Shown: one piece after another, positions 48,622-57,915 of the stretch | Numbering within the stretch: the first letter of the stretch is position 1 | Layout: the number at the start of each line of letters is the position of its first letter | NCBI GenBank assembly: GCA_946544235.1 | Contig: CAMNMC010000070.1 | Location: 1-64,000, forward strand | Length of the DNA: 64,000 nt | Reading direction: 5' to 3' | Origin: an uncultured Lachnospiraceae bacterium | Lineage (GTDB): Bacteria > Bacillota > Clostridia > Lachnospirales > Lachnospiraceae | Notes under the pieces: generated by a model | What the model was told of the DNA's origin: nothing | Database searches by the model: none | Seen by the model: only the letters and a program-made list of their open reading frames with translations | Position numbers and translations under genes: made by a program

Positions 48622-48670
48622 ATATATATCTTCAAGTGTAGTTGTCGAATACGCCTTCGGAGATATATGT
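48622..48670 (-). repeat. Degenerate constant-loop palindrome D (reverse)
   Basis: Arms of about 8-10 bp (48622-48631 with 48661-48670, one G-T pair) enclose a decayed loop of 29 nt. Minus-strand loop core: CCGAAGGCGTATTCGACAA. It lies 23 nt from palindrome C and 42 nt before the next gene. Confidence 0.6.
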
Positions 48671-48712
48671 GTTAATGATAACTATAACTAGATAAATAAA
48701 TGGAAATAAATT

Positions 48713-50575
48713 ATGACTAAATTAGCTCTTTCAGATGAAATATTGATGTCCGTGGAGAAGCCTTCGAGGTATATCGGGCATGAGGTAAATATGGTAGAAA
48801 AGGATATCAATTCTGTTGATATCCGTTTTGCTATGTGTTTTCCTGATGTCTATGAGATTGGAATGTCGTATCTGGGAATACAGATTCTTTATGATATGTT
48901 CAATCGCAGGGAAGACACCTATTGTGAGAGGGTTTACAGTCCGTGGCCGGATCTGGACAGGATCATGAGGGAGAAAAACATACCTCTTTTTACTCTAGAA
49001 ACTCAGAGCCCGGTTAAGAATTTTGATTTTCTGGGTATAACACTTCAGTATGAGATGTGTTATACAAATATTCTTCAGGTTATCGAACTTTCGGGCTTTC
49101 CTATATTTGCTGCTGAAAGATCGAAGGGTGATCCGATAGTTATCGGAGGCGGTCCTTGTGTATTTAATCCTGAGCCGGTTGCTGATTTCTTCGACATCTT
49201 CTATATCGGTGAAGGTGAGGTCAGCTATGATGAATTGTTTTCGTTATATAAAGAATATAAAAACAGCGATATGACGAGAGAGGAATTTCTCAGGAAGGCT
49301 TCACAGATCAAGGGAATCTATGTTCCTTCAATGTATGATGTCAGCTATAAGGAGGATGGTACGGTCGAGGCCATTACTCCGAAATACAGTGATGTTCCTG
49401 CTAAGATAAAGAAGGTTGTCGTTACTGACTTTAACAGTGTGCCATATCCGATGAAGCCTGTTATTCCATATCTTCGTGCAACTCAGGACAGAGTTGTTCT
49501 TGAGGTTATGAGGGGCTGTATCAGAGGCTGCAGATTCTGTCAGGCAGGAATGATCTACAGACCGACCAGGCAGAAGGATGTTGAACTGCTTAAGAAATAT
49601 GCTGACACCATGCTGAAAAATACAGGTTATGAAGAGGTTTCTCTTGCTTCACTTTCAACAAGTGATTATCTGTCGCTGAAGGAACTTCTCGATTATCTTA
49701 TGGATGAGATGGATAAGAAGCATATCAATGTTTCGCTTCCGTCACTGCGTATTGACGCTTTTTCACTTGAGGTCATGAAGAAGGTTCAGGATATCAAGAA
49801 GGTTTCGCTGACCTTTGCGCCTGAGGCCGGTTCTCAGAGACTGAGAGATGTTATAAATAAAGGTATTACAGAAGAAAATATAATTAATGGTTCCAGAGAT
49901 GCCTTTAAGGGTGGCTGGAATAAGGTTAAGCTTTACTTCATGCTTGGCCTTCCGACCGAGACAGATGAGGATGCTGAGGGTATAGCGCTTCTTTCCGAGA
50001 GAATATCGGAGGAGTATTTTGAAACTGTTCCTAAGGAGGAGAGAGTCGGTTCTCTTCAGATTACGGCATCCGCATCTTACTTCGTTCCGAAGCCTTTTAC
50101 TCCGTTCCAGTGGGCTCCGATGCTCCCAAGAGATGAATACGTCAGAAGAGCAAGACATGTAAAAGATACATTTAACCAGCAGCTCAATAAGAAGAGACTT
50201 AAATTTGCATACCATGATCAGGATATTTCTGTGTTGGAGGCAGTATTTGCCAGAGGAGACAGAAGACTGTCAAAGGTTATTTATGATGCCTACAGAGACG
50301 GTGCCATATTTGATGCCTGGACAGAGTTCTTTGATATGGAGAGATACTGCAGGGCTTTTGCCGAGAATGGTATCGATTATAAATTTTACACCGAAAGGGA
50401 GAGGGGACTTGATGAAGTCTTCCCTTGGGATCATCTCGATGCAGGTGTTTCGAAGCAGTTCCTTATGAAGGAATGGCAGGCTGCAAAAGAAGGCAGAGTT
50501 ACTTCGAACTGCCGTGATAAATGCCAGGGCTGTGGCGCTGCAGTATTTGGCAGTGGCGTATGCTTTGGGAAATAA
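48713..50575 (+). CDS. B12-binding radical SAM protein, TIGR03960 family
   Basis: 620 aa. N-terminal cobalamin-binding-like fold (about 20-210), then a radical SAM domain with the cluster motif RGCIRGCRFCQAG (Cx3Cx2C), and a C-terminal extension with further Cys residues (NCRDKCQGCGA). It is the partner of the TIGR03936 protein that follows. In many Firmicutes the pair, sometimes fused, precedes rng and rplU; its exact reaction is unknown and it may modify rRNA or tRNA (inference). ATG 48713 has only a weak ribosome binding site. Confidence 0.93.
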   Translation: MTKLALSDEILMSVEKPSRYIGHEVNMVEKDINSVDIRFAMCFPDVYEIGMSYLGIQILYDMFNRREDTYCERVYSPWPDLDRIMREKNIPLFTLETQSPVKNFDFLGITLQYEMCYTNILQVIELSGFPIFAAERSKGDPIVIGGGPCVFNPEPVADFFDIFYIGEGEVSYDELFSLYKEYKNSDMTREEFLRKASQIKGIYVPSMYDVSYKEDGTVEAITPKYSDVPAKIKKVVVTDFNSVPYPMKPVIPYLRATQDRVVLEVMRGCIRGCRFCQAGMIYRPTRQKDVELLKKYADTMLKNTGYEEVSLASLSTSDYLSLKELLDYLMDEMDKKHINVSLPSLRIDAFSLEVMKKVQDIKKVSLTFAPEAGSQRLRDVINKGITEENIINGSRDAFKGGWNKVKLYFMLGLPTETDEDAEGIALLSERISEEYFETVPKEERVGSLQITASASYFVPKPFTPFQWAPMLPRDEYVRRARHVKDTFNQQLNKKRLKFAYHDQDISVLEAVFARGDRRLSKVIYDAYRDGAIFDAWTEFFDMERYCRAFAENGIDYKFYTERERGLDEVFPWDHLDAGVSKQFLMKEWQAAKEGRVTSNCRDKCQGCGAAVFGSGVCFGK

Positions 50576-50669
50576 GAATGGTTAATCGAAAATAGAATTA
50601 GCCATATTATTAATGTTTGTATTGTCAGTTGTTTATTGATGAATATTTGTTGAGATTTGGACGTGATTT

Positions 50670-51443
50670 ATGAAGACCAGGATAAAATACAGTAAAACAG
50701 GTCCGGTAAAGTTTATAAGTCATCTTGATGTGATGAGGTATTTTCAGAAAGCTATAAGACGTGCTGAGCTGGATATAAGCTACAGCACCGGTATGAGCCC
50801 TCATCAGATCATTTCTTTTGCTGCGCCGATGCCTCTTATGATGGAATCTGTCGGAGAATATTGTGATGCGGAATTTGAAAGTGTTACAAGCAGTAAGGAA
50901 ATGGTGGAAGCCTTTAACAGCGTTGCTTCGCCTTTTATAAAAATGCTTGATATAGTTCTCCTTCCGGACGATGCGATCAATTCAATGGCTGCAGTAACTG
51001 CTTCGGATTATCAGATAACACTGACCGATAAAGGACGTGAGAAGTTTGGAATATCGGGAGATGATTACAGCTTTTTTGATTCACTAATAGGGAATATTAA
51101 TTCTTCCGATAAGGTTGAAGTTCTGAAAAAAACCAAGAAGTCGGAAACTGTAACCGATATTAAACCGCTTATTTATGAATTGAATTCATCCAGAAATAAA
51201 ACAAAAGACAGTGATAAAACTTTGAATAGCGATGTATCTGGCGTGGATAAAGAAGGCATATACATGCTCCTCGCAACCGGAAGTCACGAGAACATAAAGC
51301 CTGAAAACGTTCTTACTGCTATCTGTGATAAAGCCGGTAAAGAATACGACCGCTTTGATTACAACATACTGCGACTCGAAACATATTTCGGAAGTCCTTC
51401 CGAAGGCTTCAAACCGCTGAGTTCCGCAGGCAACCAATTCTAA
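50670..51443 (+). CDS. DUF2344 protein, TIGR03936 family
   Basis: 257 aa. N-terminal MKTRIKYSKTGPVKFISHLDVMRYFQKAIRRA is diagnostic in form: partner of the TIGR03960 radical SAM protein. Function unknown. No metal or catalytic motif is evident. The last ~45 codons shift to C-ending codons and CAA, unlike the first two thirds. Palindrome E begins 12 nt after the stop. Confidence 0.9.
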   Translation: MKTRIKYSKTGPVKFISHLDVMRYFQKAIRRAELDISYSTGMSPHQIISFAAPMPLMMESVGEYCDAEFESVTSSKEMVEAFNSVASPFIKMLDIVLLPDDAINSMAAVTASDYQITLTDKGREKFGISGDDYSFFDSLIGNINSSDKVEVLKKTKKSETVTDIKPLIYELNSSRNKTKDSDKTLNSDVSGVDKEGIYMLLATGSHENIKPENVLTAICDKAGKEYDRFDYNILRLETYFGSPSEGFKPLSSAGNQF

Positions 51444-51455
51444 TAGATTAACCTC

Positions 51456-51528
51456 GGAATTAGTGTAGAATATGCCCCTTCAGTTGTAGGTGAAATACGC
51501 CTTCAGGGGCATATTCTACACCAATTCC
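51456..51528 (-). repeat. Constant-loop palindrome E (reverse)
   Basis: 24-nt arms with one A-C mismatch (51456-51479 and 51505-51528) and a 25-nt loop (51480-51504). Minus-strand loop starts GAAGGCGTATT and ends CTACAACTGA. Confidence 0.9.
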
Positions 51529-51552
51529 TTGAGACTTTTTCAATTATAATGA

Positions 51553-51625
51553 GGGTTTGCGCTTCAGTGTACCCCTGAAGGCGTATTCTTGCTACAACTG
51601 AAGGGGTACACTGAAGCGCAAACCC
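51553..51625 (+). repeat. Constant-loop palindrome F (forward)
   Basis: Perfect 24-bp arms (51553-51576 and 51602-51625), 25-nt loop (51577-51601) starting GAAGGCGTATT and ending CTACAACTGA. The left arm fits the alternative inner hairpin less well than in A, C, E and G. Confidence 0.92.
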
Positions 51626-51658
51626 GGGGATAATTAAGTGCGTTTTCTATTGAAATGA

Positions 51659-51729
51659 GGAATCAGAAAAAATATGCCCACGAAGGCGTATTTTATCTAC
51701 AACTGAGTGGGCATATTTTTTCTGATTCC
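51659..51729 (+). repeat. Constant-loop palindrome G (forward), ending at the rng ribosome binding site
   Basis: Perfect 23-bp arms (51659-51681 and 51707-51729) with a 25-nt loop (51682-51706). The right arm ends immediately before GGAG (51730-51733), the Shine-Dalgarno of rng. The right arm contains GGGC followed by six T, so it could also act as a terminator. Confidence 0.92.
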
Positions 51730-51743
51730 GGAGTAAATTAAGA

Positions 51744-52991
51744 ATGAAAGCAAAGATCGTTATTACAAACGCCGCCTGTGGCCATACAGCATATATTTTT
51801 GAGGATGAGGTTCTTTCGGAGGTTCATCCTTTTTCAGATGAAGAGGAAACGGGCAGCATTTATGTTGCAGTGGTTGATAATATAGTTGAAAATCTTAAGG
51901 CTGCCTTTCTCAGGATCGAGACAGGAGAAGTATTATATTATTCTCTTGAGGAGAACGAGGGAAGGCATATATTTATTAAACACGGCAATAAGAGCAAGGT
52001 CAGAAAGGGTGACTGGCTTCTTGTTCAGATCACTAAAGCTGCTAAGGGAAGTAAAAAAGCTCAGGCTACGGCTGATATTTCTCTTAAAGGAAGATATGCG
52101 GTCATTAATCGTTCAGGAAGAGTCGGTGTATCCAAGAGGATAACGGAGGATGAAAAGAGAGAAGATCTAAAAGAGCTTTATGAGAGACTTAAAAATATAT
52201 ATTCATCAGAACTGACTGATGACTTTGGTATCATCTTCAGATCGGCTGCAGTATCGGCTAAGAATGAAGATGATATTGAAGAGGATACCATAAAAACATT
52301 ACGTAAACTAACCGGGATCATCGAACGCGCAGAAAACAGCTCAGCGGGCTGCTGCATTTATAAGAGTCAGGTTGATATAGCTGCCTACATTATGGACATA
52401 AAGGCTAAATCGCTTTATGATAAGATAACGGTTATAACAGATATTGGTGAAGTGTATGAAGATATTTACAGCGCAGGTTTCATAAGTGAAACTGATGCAT
52501 CTGATGATACAGATAAAGAAGCAGAACTTATTTTCCATGATGAGAAATATCAATCTCCGGGAGCACTTTTTAATATAGACCGTACACTTTCAATAATGTT
52601 CGGCAGAAAGATCTATCTTAAATCCGGAGGATATCTGGTGGTTGATCTTACGGAAGCACTGACAGTTATTGATGTTAACACAGGTAAGGATATTAAGGGC
52701 AGCAGTTTGCCGGAACATATACTTAAGACCAATAATGAAGCGGCAGAACTGATTGCAAGACTTCTCAGGATCAGAAACCTTTCCGGTATCATCATAATTG
52801 ATTTTATAAATATGAGAGATGAGTTATCTGAGGAAAAGGTTATTGGTGAACTTAAAAAACATATTTCCAGGGATCACAGAAAGTGCTTTTTCGTTGATAT
52901 GACCGAGCTTGGTCTGGCCGAACTTACAAGACAGAGGATAGGCACAGGTTATATTCTTGAAAATCTTCTCACAAATATAAATAATAAATGA
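51744..52991 (+). CDS. rng: Ribonuclease G / E family endoribonuclease
   Basis: 415 aa, shorter than E. coli RNase G (489 aa). S1-like domain near the N-terminus (YVAVVDNIVENLKAAFL and the RKGDWLLVQ strand), then the catalytic domain with metal-binding Asp in VVDLTEALTVIDVNTGK and in IIIDFINM. The C-terminal CPxC zinc link is absent and the protein ends at ENLLTNIN, so the small domain is missing or reduced. Role: rRNA/mRNA processing. GGAG lies 10 nt before ATG, next to palindrome G. Its usual neighbour rplU follows after two extra genes. Confidence 0.9.
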   Translation: MKAKIVITNAACGHTAYIFEDEVLSEVHPFSDEEETGSIYVAVVDNIVENLKAAFLRIETGEVLYYSLEENEGRHIFIKHGNKSKVRKGDWLLVQITKAAKGSKKAQATADISLKGRYAVINRSGRVGVSKRITEDEKREDLKELYERLKNIYSSELTDDFGIIFRSAAVSAKNEDDIEEDTIKTLRKLTGIIERAENSSAGCCIYKSQVDIAAYIMDIKAKSLYDKITVITDIGEVYEDIYSAGFISETDASDDTDKEAELIFHDEKYQSPGALFNIDRTLSIMFGRKIYLKSGGYLVVDLTEALTVIDVNTGKDIKGSSLPEHILKTNNEAAELIARLLRIRNLSGIIIIDFINMRDELSEEKVIGELKKHISRDHRKCFFVDMTELGLAELTRQRIGTGYILENLLTNINNK

Positions 52992-52997
52992 CTTTTA

Positions 52998-53027
52998 TTG
53001 CAATTTGTTTTATAATACTTCTATAAA
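52998..53027 (+). promoter_or_regulatory. Possible promoter of the six-helix membrane protein gene
   Basis: TTGCAA (52998-53003), 18-nt spacer, TATAAA (53022-53027). Confidence 0.45.
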
Positions 53028-53046
53028 ATACCTGGGGTGGGGTAAT

Positions 53047-53781
53047 ATGGAATTAGAGAAGGAAAACTATAGGGGTGCTTCATTTGTTTTTATATTTGCC
53101 GCGCTTGTTGTTTCTGTCTGTCTCATCATTTTAAAACCCGGTGAGCAGAAGGCAATCAATATCTACGACGGTTTCTCCAGAATACTGATGGTGAGCTTTG
53201 CTTTGATAGCAATTGTTCTTGTTGTGCTCAGATACAACAGACTTGTCATCAGCAGTATCGCCTTGTATTTTCTTATCAAGAGTGTGACAGTACTCGCAAG
53301 ACTTGATAAGATGGTCAATGTATTTAAAAACTCAGTAAAAAGTGGTGTAAAGAAAAATACAAAGTTCAGTATCAAAGCATATGAGATATTCAGTCCTGCA
53401 TCAGGTTTTATTCTTCTGATATGCACGGTTCTGCTTATAGCGTTTGCTGTGATAGTTATTTTTTCCATGTTCAGAAAACCTGCAGTTCCGCTGATGGTTG
53501 TATGTTTCTTCTATATGGTTGCGGAGATTCTTGCTGAGGGCCTTTATATAGTAAATTCCATGAAGGACAAGTCCCTTTATAAGGAATATTGGAAGCAGAA
53601 TATCATATTTATCATATGGATCGTGTTTGAATGCTTAATGGCCTGCCTGGCGCTTCTCCTTACAAGAGAACCTTTCAGGAAAGAAAGGGCTGCATCGGGC
53701 TTTAATCCGGATGAGGATGATCTGAGGCGTGAGATTGAAGAATACGGCGTGATAAGAGATATTCAGAGAAAAGACAGATAA
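53047..53781 (+). CDS. Six-helix membrane protein, unknown function
   Basis: 244 aa from ATG 53047, preceded by GGTGGGG. Six hydrophobic helices are seen (about residues 10-28, 40-58, 62-80, 112-134, 140-163, 180-201), then a charged cytoplasmic C-terminus. No transporter or enzyme motif. It precedes a second, similarly laid out membrane protein by 29 nt, and the two likely form one transcript inserted between rng and rplU. Confidence 0.75.
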   Translation: MELEKENYRGASFVFIFAALVVSVCLIILKPGEQKAINIYDGFSRILMVSFALIAIVLVVLRYNRLVISSIALYFLIKSVTVLARLDKMVNVFKNSVKSGVKKNTKFSIKAYEIFSPASGFILLICTVLLIAFAVIVIFSMFRKPAVPLMVVCFFYMVAEILAEGLYIVNSMKDKSLYKEYWKQNIIFIIWIVFECLMACLALLLTREPFRKERAASGFNPDEDDLRREIEEYGVIRDIQRKDR

Positions 53782-53810
53782 TTTTTTTAATGATTTAAGG
53801 AGGTACATTT

Positions 53811-55043
53811 ATGAATCAGGGGAAGGATTATAAACAGGGAGCGCTGATGGGAGCTATAGCCGGTATTTTCAGCTTTGGAGTCGGGATTTATCTTGTAATA
53901 GATGATTATAAGTATATGACCGGATATCTGAAGTTTTTGAATATTTCCATCATGGCATGTATACTATTGGCTGTTGTTTTTGCTTTTGCTAAACTAAACA
54001 AGGCAGCTGTGGGATTCATTTTCGGTATGTTTCTTTTTTCAGCTCTTAATTACCTCAAATACTTCGAAGACTATAATGAAATACTGGAGCATGGTCTCAA
54101 AAATGAAATTAAATTGAAGGCGGATTACAGGATATATCTTATCTGTACAGGCATAAATCCGTATGTAATATATTTACTTACGATACTGACATTGATCTAT
54201 TTCATTCTTCTTTTCACTACACCTAACAGAAAAGGCATGGCTAACAGTGTTACTGTTTTTACGATCATAATGGCAGTTATAACGCTGACGGCACTGGCAT
54301 GTTATGTTTCAGGTAATGCTGATTACGCTGACAGAATTAAAAACTTCTGGGTTGATGTTATTACACATGCGGTCAAGGCTGTTTCTGACATGCTTATGAT
54401 CATCGGTATTTCCAAGGCGGCTGCCGTTGATGATGTACGTATGGCAGGATCTGCAAGCTTCGGTCCGCAGGGTGGAATGTATGGCATACCATACAGCAAC
54501 GCTCCTGTAAATAATGCACCATATCAGATGAGAAGCTTCAATCAGCCTTCAATGAATTATAATCAGCCGCAGAACATGGGCTATGGAAATAACATGGGAA
54601 GCTTCAGACCACAGGGCGGTTTTGGTCAGCAGGGCTATGGTCAGATGAATAATAACTTTGGCCAGCAGAATATGGGCGGCTTCGGCGCGCAGGGTGGTTT
54701 TGGCCAGCAGAATATGGGCGGTTATATTTCCAACCAGCCACAGAATTCGGGCGGCTATCCTGCACAGCCTCAGAATGGCGGCTATGGTCAGATGAATAGT
54801 AATATGAATAGTTTCCAGCCACAGGGCAATTATAATCAGCAGGGCTATGGTCAGATGAATGGTTCCATGAATGAAAACGATGGTTACCAGCATTCTGCTG
54901 CATCTAAACCGATGAGTGCCCCTGAAATGTCTTCACAATCTGATGCATCTGAAACATCATCAATACCAGGTGTACCATCCGATGATATAAATGCAAATGC
55001 ATCACGTGATCTGTCACTCTACGATAAACCTGACAACTTATAA
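53811..55043 (+). CDS. Multi-pass membrane protein with a long Q/G/N-rich cytoplasmic tail
   Basis: 410 aa. Residues 1-205 hold about six hydrophobic helices, arranged like those of the upstream protein, suggesting paralogy. From about 216 to 357 the sequence is Gln/Gly/Asn/Met/Tyr-rich with repeats of the type GGFGQQ(N/G)xGGF and GYGQMN. The last ~50 residues are Ser/Pro/Asp-rich. Low-complexity tails of this kind are prone to self-association; no function is known. SD AAGGAGG is 7 nt before ATG. A structured repeat array follows. Confidence 0.8.
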   Translation: MNQGKDYKQGALMGAIAGIFSFGVGIYLVIDDYKYMTGYLKFLNISIMACILLAVVFAFAKLNKAAVGFIFGMFLFSALNYLKYFEDYNEILEHGLKNEIKLKADYRIYLICTGINPYVIYLLTILTLIYFILLFTTPNRKGMANSVTVFTIIMAVITLTALACYVSGNADYADRIKNFWVDVITHAVKAVSDMLMIIGISKAAAVDDVRMAGSASFGPQGGMYGIPYSNAPVNNAPYQMRSFNQPSMNYNQPQNMGYGNNMGSFRPQGGFGQQGYGQMNNNFGQQNMGGFGAQGGFGQQNMGGYISNQPQNSGGYPAQPQNGGYGQMNSNMNSFQPQGNYNQQGYGQMNGSMNENDGYQHSAASKPMSAPEMSSQSDASETSSIPGVPSDDINANASRDLSLYDKPDNL

Positions 55044-55051
55044 TCATCTGA

Positions 55052-55406
55052 ACAACTGCAGCAAAACACAGAAACAGCAATAGACATGCTTGCATGGATA
55101 TTGCTGTTTCTGTGTTTTGGTATAGATTGCGAAGCAATATATCATCAAACATAAGCCCGAAGGGCGACAGACGACGAAGTCGGCTGGTTTGATGACTGCA
55201 GTTGTAATAATAAAGGAAACAGCAATAGACATGCTTGCATGGATATTGCCGTTTCTGTGTTTTGGTATAGATTGCGAAGCAATATATCATCAAACACAAG
55301 CCCGAAGGGCGTGAGACGAAGTCGGCTGGTTTGATGACTGCAGTTGTAATAATAAAGGAAACAGCCATAGACATGCTTGCATGTTTATGGCTGTTTCTGT
55401 ATTTTC
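55052..55406 (+). repeat. Structured repeat array, copy 2: 2.4 units of ~143 nt
   Basis: Long hairpins start at 55063 (20-bp perfect stem, 55063-55082 with 55099-55118, inner CATGC-TT-GCATG), near 55216 and near 55358, giving periods of 145 and 142 nt. Between them are the mini-hairpins ATTGC-GAA-GCAAT (55126-55138), GCCC-GAA-GGGC (55155-55165) and GAC-GAA-GTC (55173-55181). A 9-bp stem (55142-55150 with 55187-55195) encloses the last two, and 55052-55061 pairs with 55196-55205 around the whole first unit. The third long hairpin has a compensatory C-G in place of A-T. Confidence 0.85.
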
Positions 55407-55409
55407 CAC

Positions 55410-55438
55410 TTGACATAATTATTCAGTGATGCTATATT
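55410..55438 (+). promoter_or_regulatory. Predicted promoter of the rplU operon
   Basis: TTGACA (55410-55415), 17-nt spacer, TATATT (55433-55438). Confidence 0.8.
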
Positions 55439-55520
55439 ATGCAAGTGTGCCGCACAATGAGGCTAGAAGTGTGTCTACAGGGCACCGCCGAAGTTGGCGA
55501 GTAATAATGATAGGAGGAAA
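55439..55520 (+). ncRNA. L21 leader (rplU cis-regulatory RNA)
   Basis: The 80-nt stretch between the promoter and the rplU ribosome binding site contains GTGTGTCTACAGGGCACCGC and GCCGAAGTTGGCGAG, the pattern of the Firmicutes L21 leader. It probably lets L21 or its operon products control translation. Covariance-model confirmation was not possible here. Confidence 0.7.
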
Positions 55521-55524
55521 CCAT

Positions 55525-55833
55525 ATGTACGCAATTATAGCTACAGGCGGAAAGCAGTACAAGGTATCTGAGGGAGATATCATTAAGGTAGAGAAGCTTA
55601 ATGCAGAGAAAGATGCAGAAGTAACATTTGATAATGTTATCGTAGTAAGCAAGGACTCTGATATCATCTGCGGAGATGCTGCAAAGAGCGCTACTGTAAA
55701 GGCTACAGTACTTGGTGAGGGCAAGGCTAAGAAGGTCGTTGTTTACAAGTATAAGCCGAAGTCAGGATATCACAAGAAGAATGGTCACAGACAGCCATAT
55801 ACACTTGTTAAGATCGATTCGATCAATGCTTAA
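55525..55833 (+). CDS. rplU: 50S ribosomal protein L21
   Basis: 102 aa, normal length, starting MYAIIATGGKQYKVSEGDII. Start ATG 55525 follows AGGAGG at 7-8 nt; upstream in-frame starts lie in the leader. Typical motif KPKSGYHKKNGHRQPYT near the C-terminus. First gene of rplU-prp-rpmA. Confidence 0.98.
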   Translation: MYAIIATGGKQYKVSEGDIIKVEKLNAEKDAEVTFDNVIVVSKDSDIICGDAAKSATVKATVLGEGKAKKVVVYKYKPKSGYHKKNGHRQPYTLVKIDSINA

Positions 55834-55839
55834 TTCAAA

Positions 55840-56163
55840 ATGATCAAAGCGGTTTTTTACAAAAAAGAAGATTATTTATTCGGGTTTTCGGTGAAGGGAC
55901 ATGCCGGTTACGGAAAAGCAGGTAAGGATATTATTTGCAGTGCGGTAAGTACCCTCGTCATAAATACCATTAATTCAGTCGAAACCTTGACTGATGACAG
56001 GTTTGTTGGCGAAAATGCTGAGAGCGGAGACCTTAAATTTAAGGTCGTATCCGAGGTAAGCAGTGAAAGTAAACTGCTGATAAAATCCCTCTATCTTGGT
56101 CTTACCAATATAGAAGAGGAATATGGACGAAATTTTGTGAAAGTTTACATCAGGGAGGTGTAA
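55840..56163 (+). CDS. prp: Ribosomal-processing cysteine protease Prp
   Basis: 107 aa. Removes the N-terminal extension of L27 before ribosome assembly. The catalytic dyad is visible as His in VKGHAGYG and Cys in ICSAVSTLV. It lies 6 nt after rplU and 5 nt before rpmA, the conserved place. The neighbouring L27 has the matching cleavable N-terminus. Confidence 0.95.
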   Translation: MIKAVFYKKEDYLFGFSVKGHAGYGKAGKDIICSAVSTLVINTINSVETLTDDRFVGENAESGDLKFKVVSEVSSESKLLIKSLYLGLTNIEEEYGRNFVKVYIREV

Positions 56164-56168
56164 AACGT

Positions 56169-56450
56169 ATGTTAAGAATGGATTTACAGTTCTTTGCTCA
56201 CAAGAAGGGAGTTGGTTCTACTAAGAACGGACGTGATTCTGAGGCAAAGAGACTTGGCGCCAAGAGAGCAGATGGCCAGTTCGTTAAGGCTGGTAATATA
56301 CTTTACAGACAGCGCGGTACAAAGATTCATCCGGGACTTAATGTAGGACGTGGCGGAGACGATACACTTTTTGCATTAGTTGATGGTGTTGTAAGATTTG
56401 AGAGACTCGGAAGAGACAAGAAGCAGGTTTCAGTACATCCTGCAGAGTAA
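56169..56450 (+). CDS. rpmA: 50S ribosomal protein L27 with cleavable N-terminal extension
   Basis: 93 aa. Begins [14 protein letters not shown]: the extension ends at QFF, and Prp is known in other Firmicutes to cut so that the mature protein starts at AHKKG. The rest is a normal L27 ([15 protein letters not shown]). SD GGGAGGTG lies in the end of the prp gene. Confidence 0.98.
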   Translation: MLRMDLQFFAHKKGVGSTKNGRDSEAKRLGAKRADGQFVKAGNILYRQRGTKIHPGLNVGRGGDDTLFALVDGVVRFERLGRDKKQVSVHPAE

Positions 56451-56469
56451 TTTTACGAGATGACTAAAG

Positions 56470-56496
56470 AAGGGAGCTGTTTTTCAGCTCCCTTTT
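56470..56496 (+). terminator. Terminator after rpmA
   Basis: 10-bp perfect stem (56470-56479 with 56485-56494), loop of five T, then TT. Confidence 0.85.
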
Positions 56497-56594
56497 ATTC
56501 AACTATCATCGTACAGCTGCGACAGGGCCTGATCTGTTATTATAAGATCACTGCCCGGGATCATATTCGAGGTCGCGAATATTTAGGAGAATAA

Positions 56595-57890
<1,296 letters not shown>

Positions 57891-57915
57891 ATACAGATGA
57901 TTTAAGGAGAAATAA

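Noticed and set aside
51456-51729. CRISPR-like array from three regularly spaced elements
   Set aside because: Units are single palindromes in mixed orientation with different arms; no direct repeat-spacer pattern and no cas genes.
54904-55416. Minus-strand frame with a repeated peptide
   Set aside because: The repetition only mirrors the tandem non-coding repeat; no start signal and codon use is unlike real genes.
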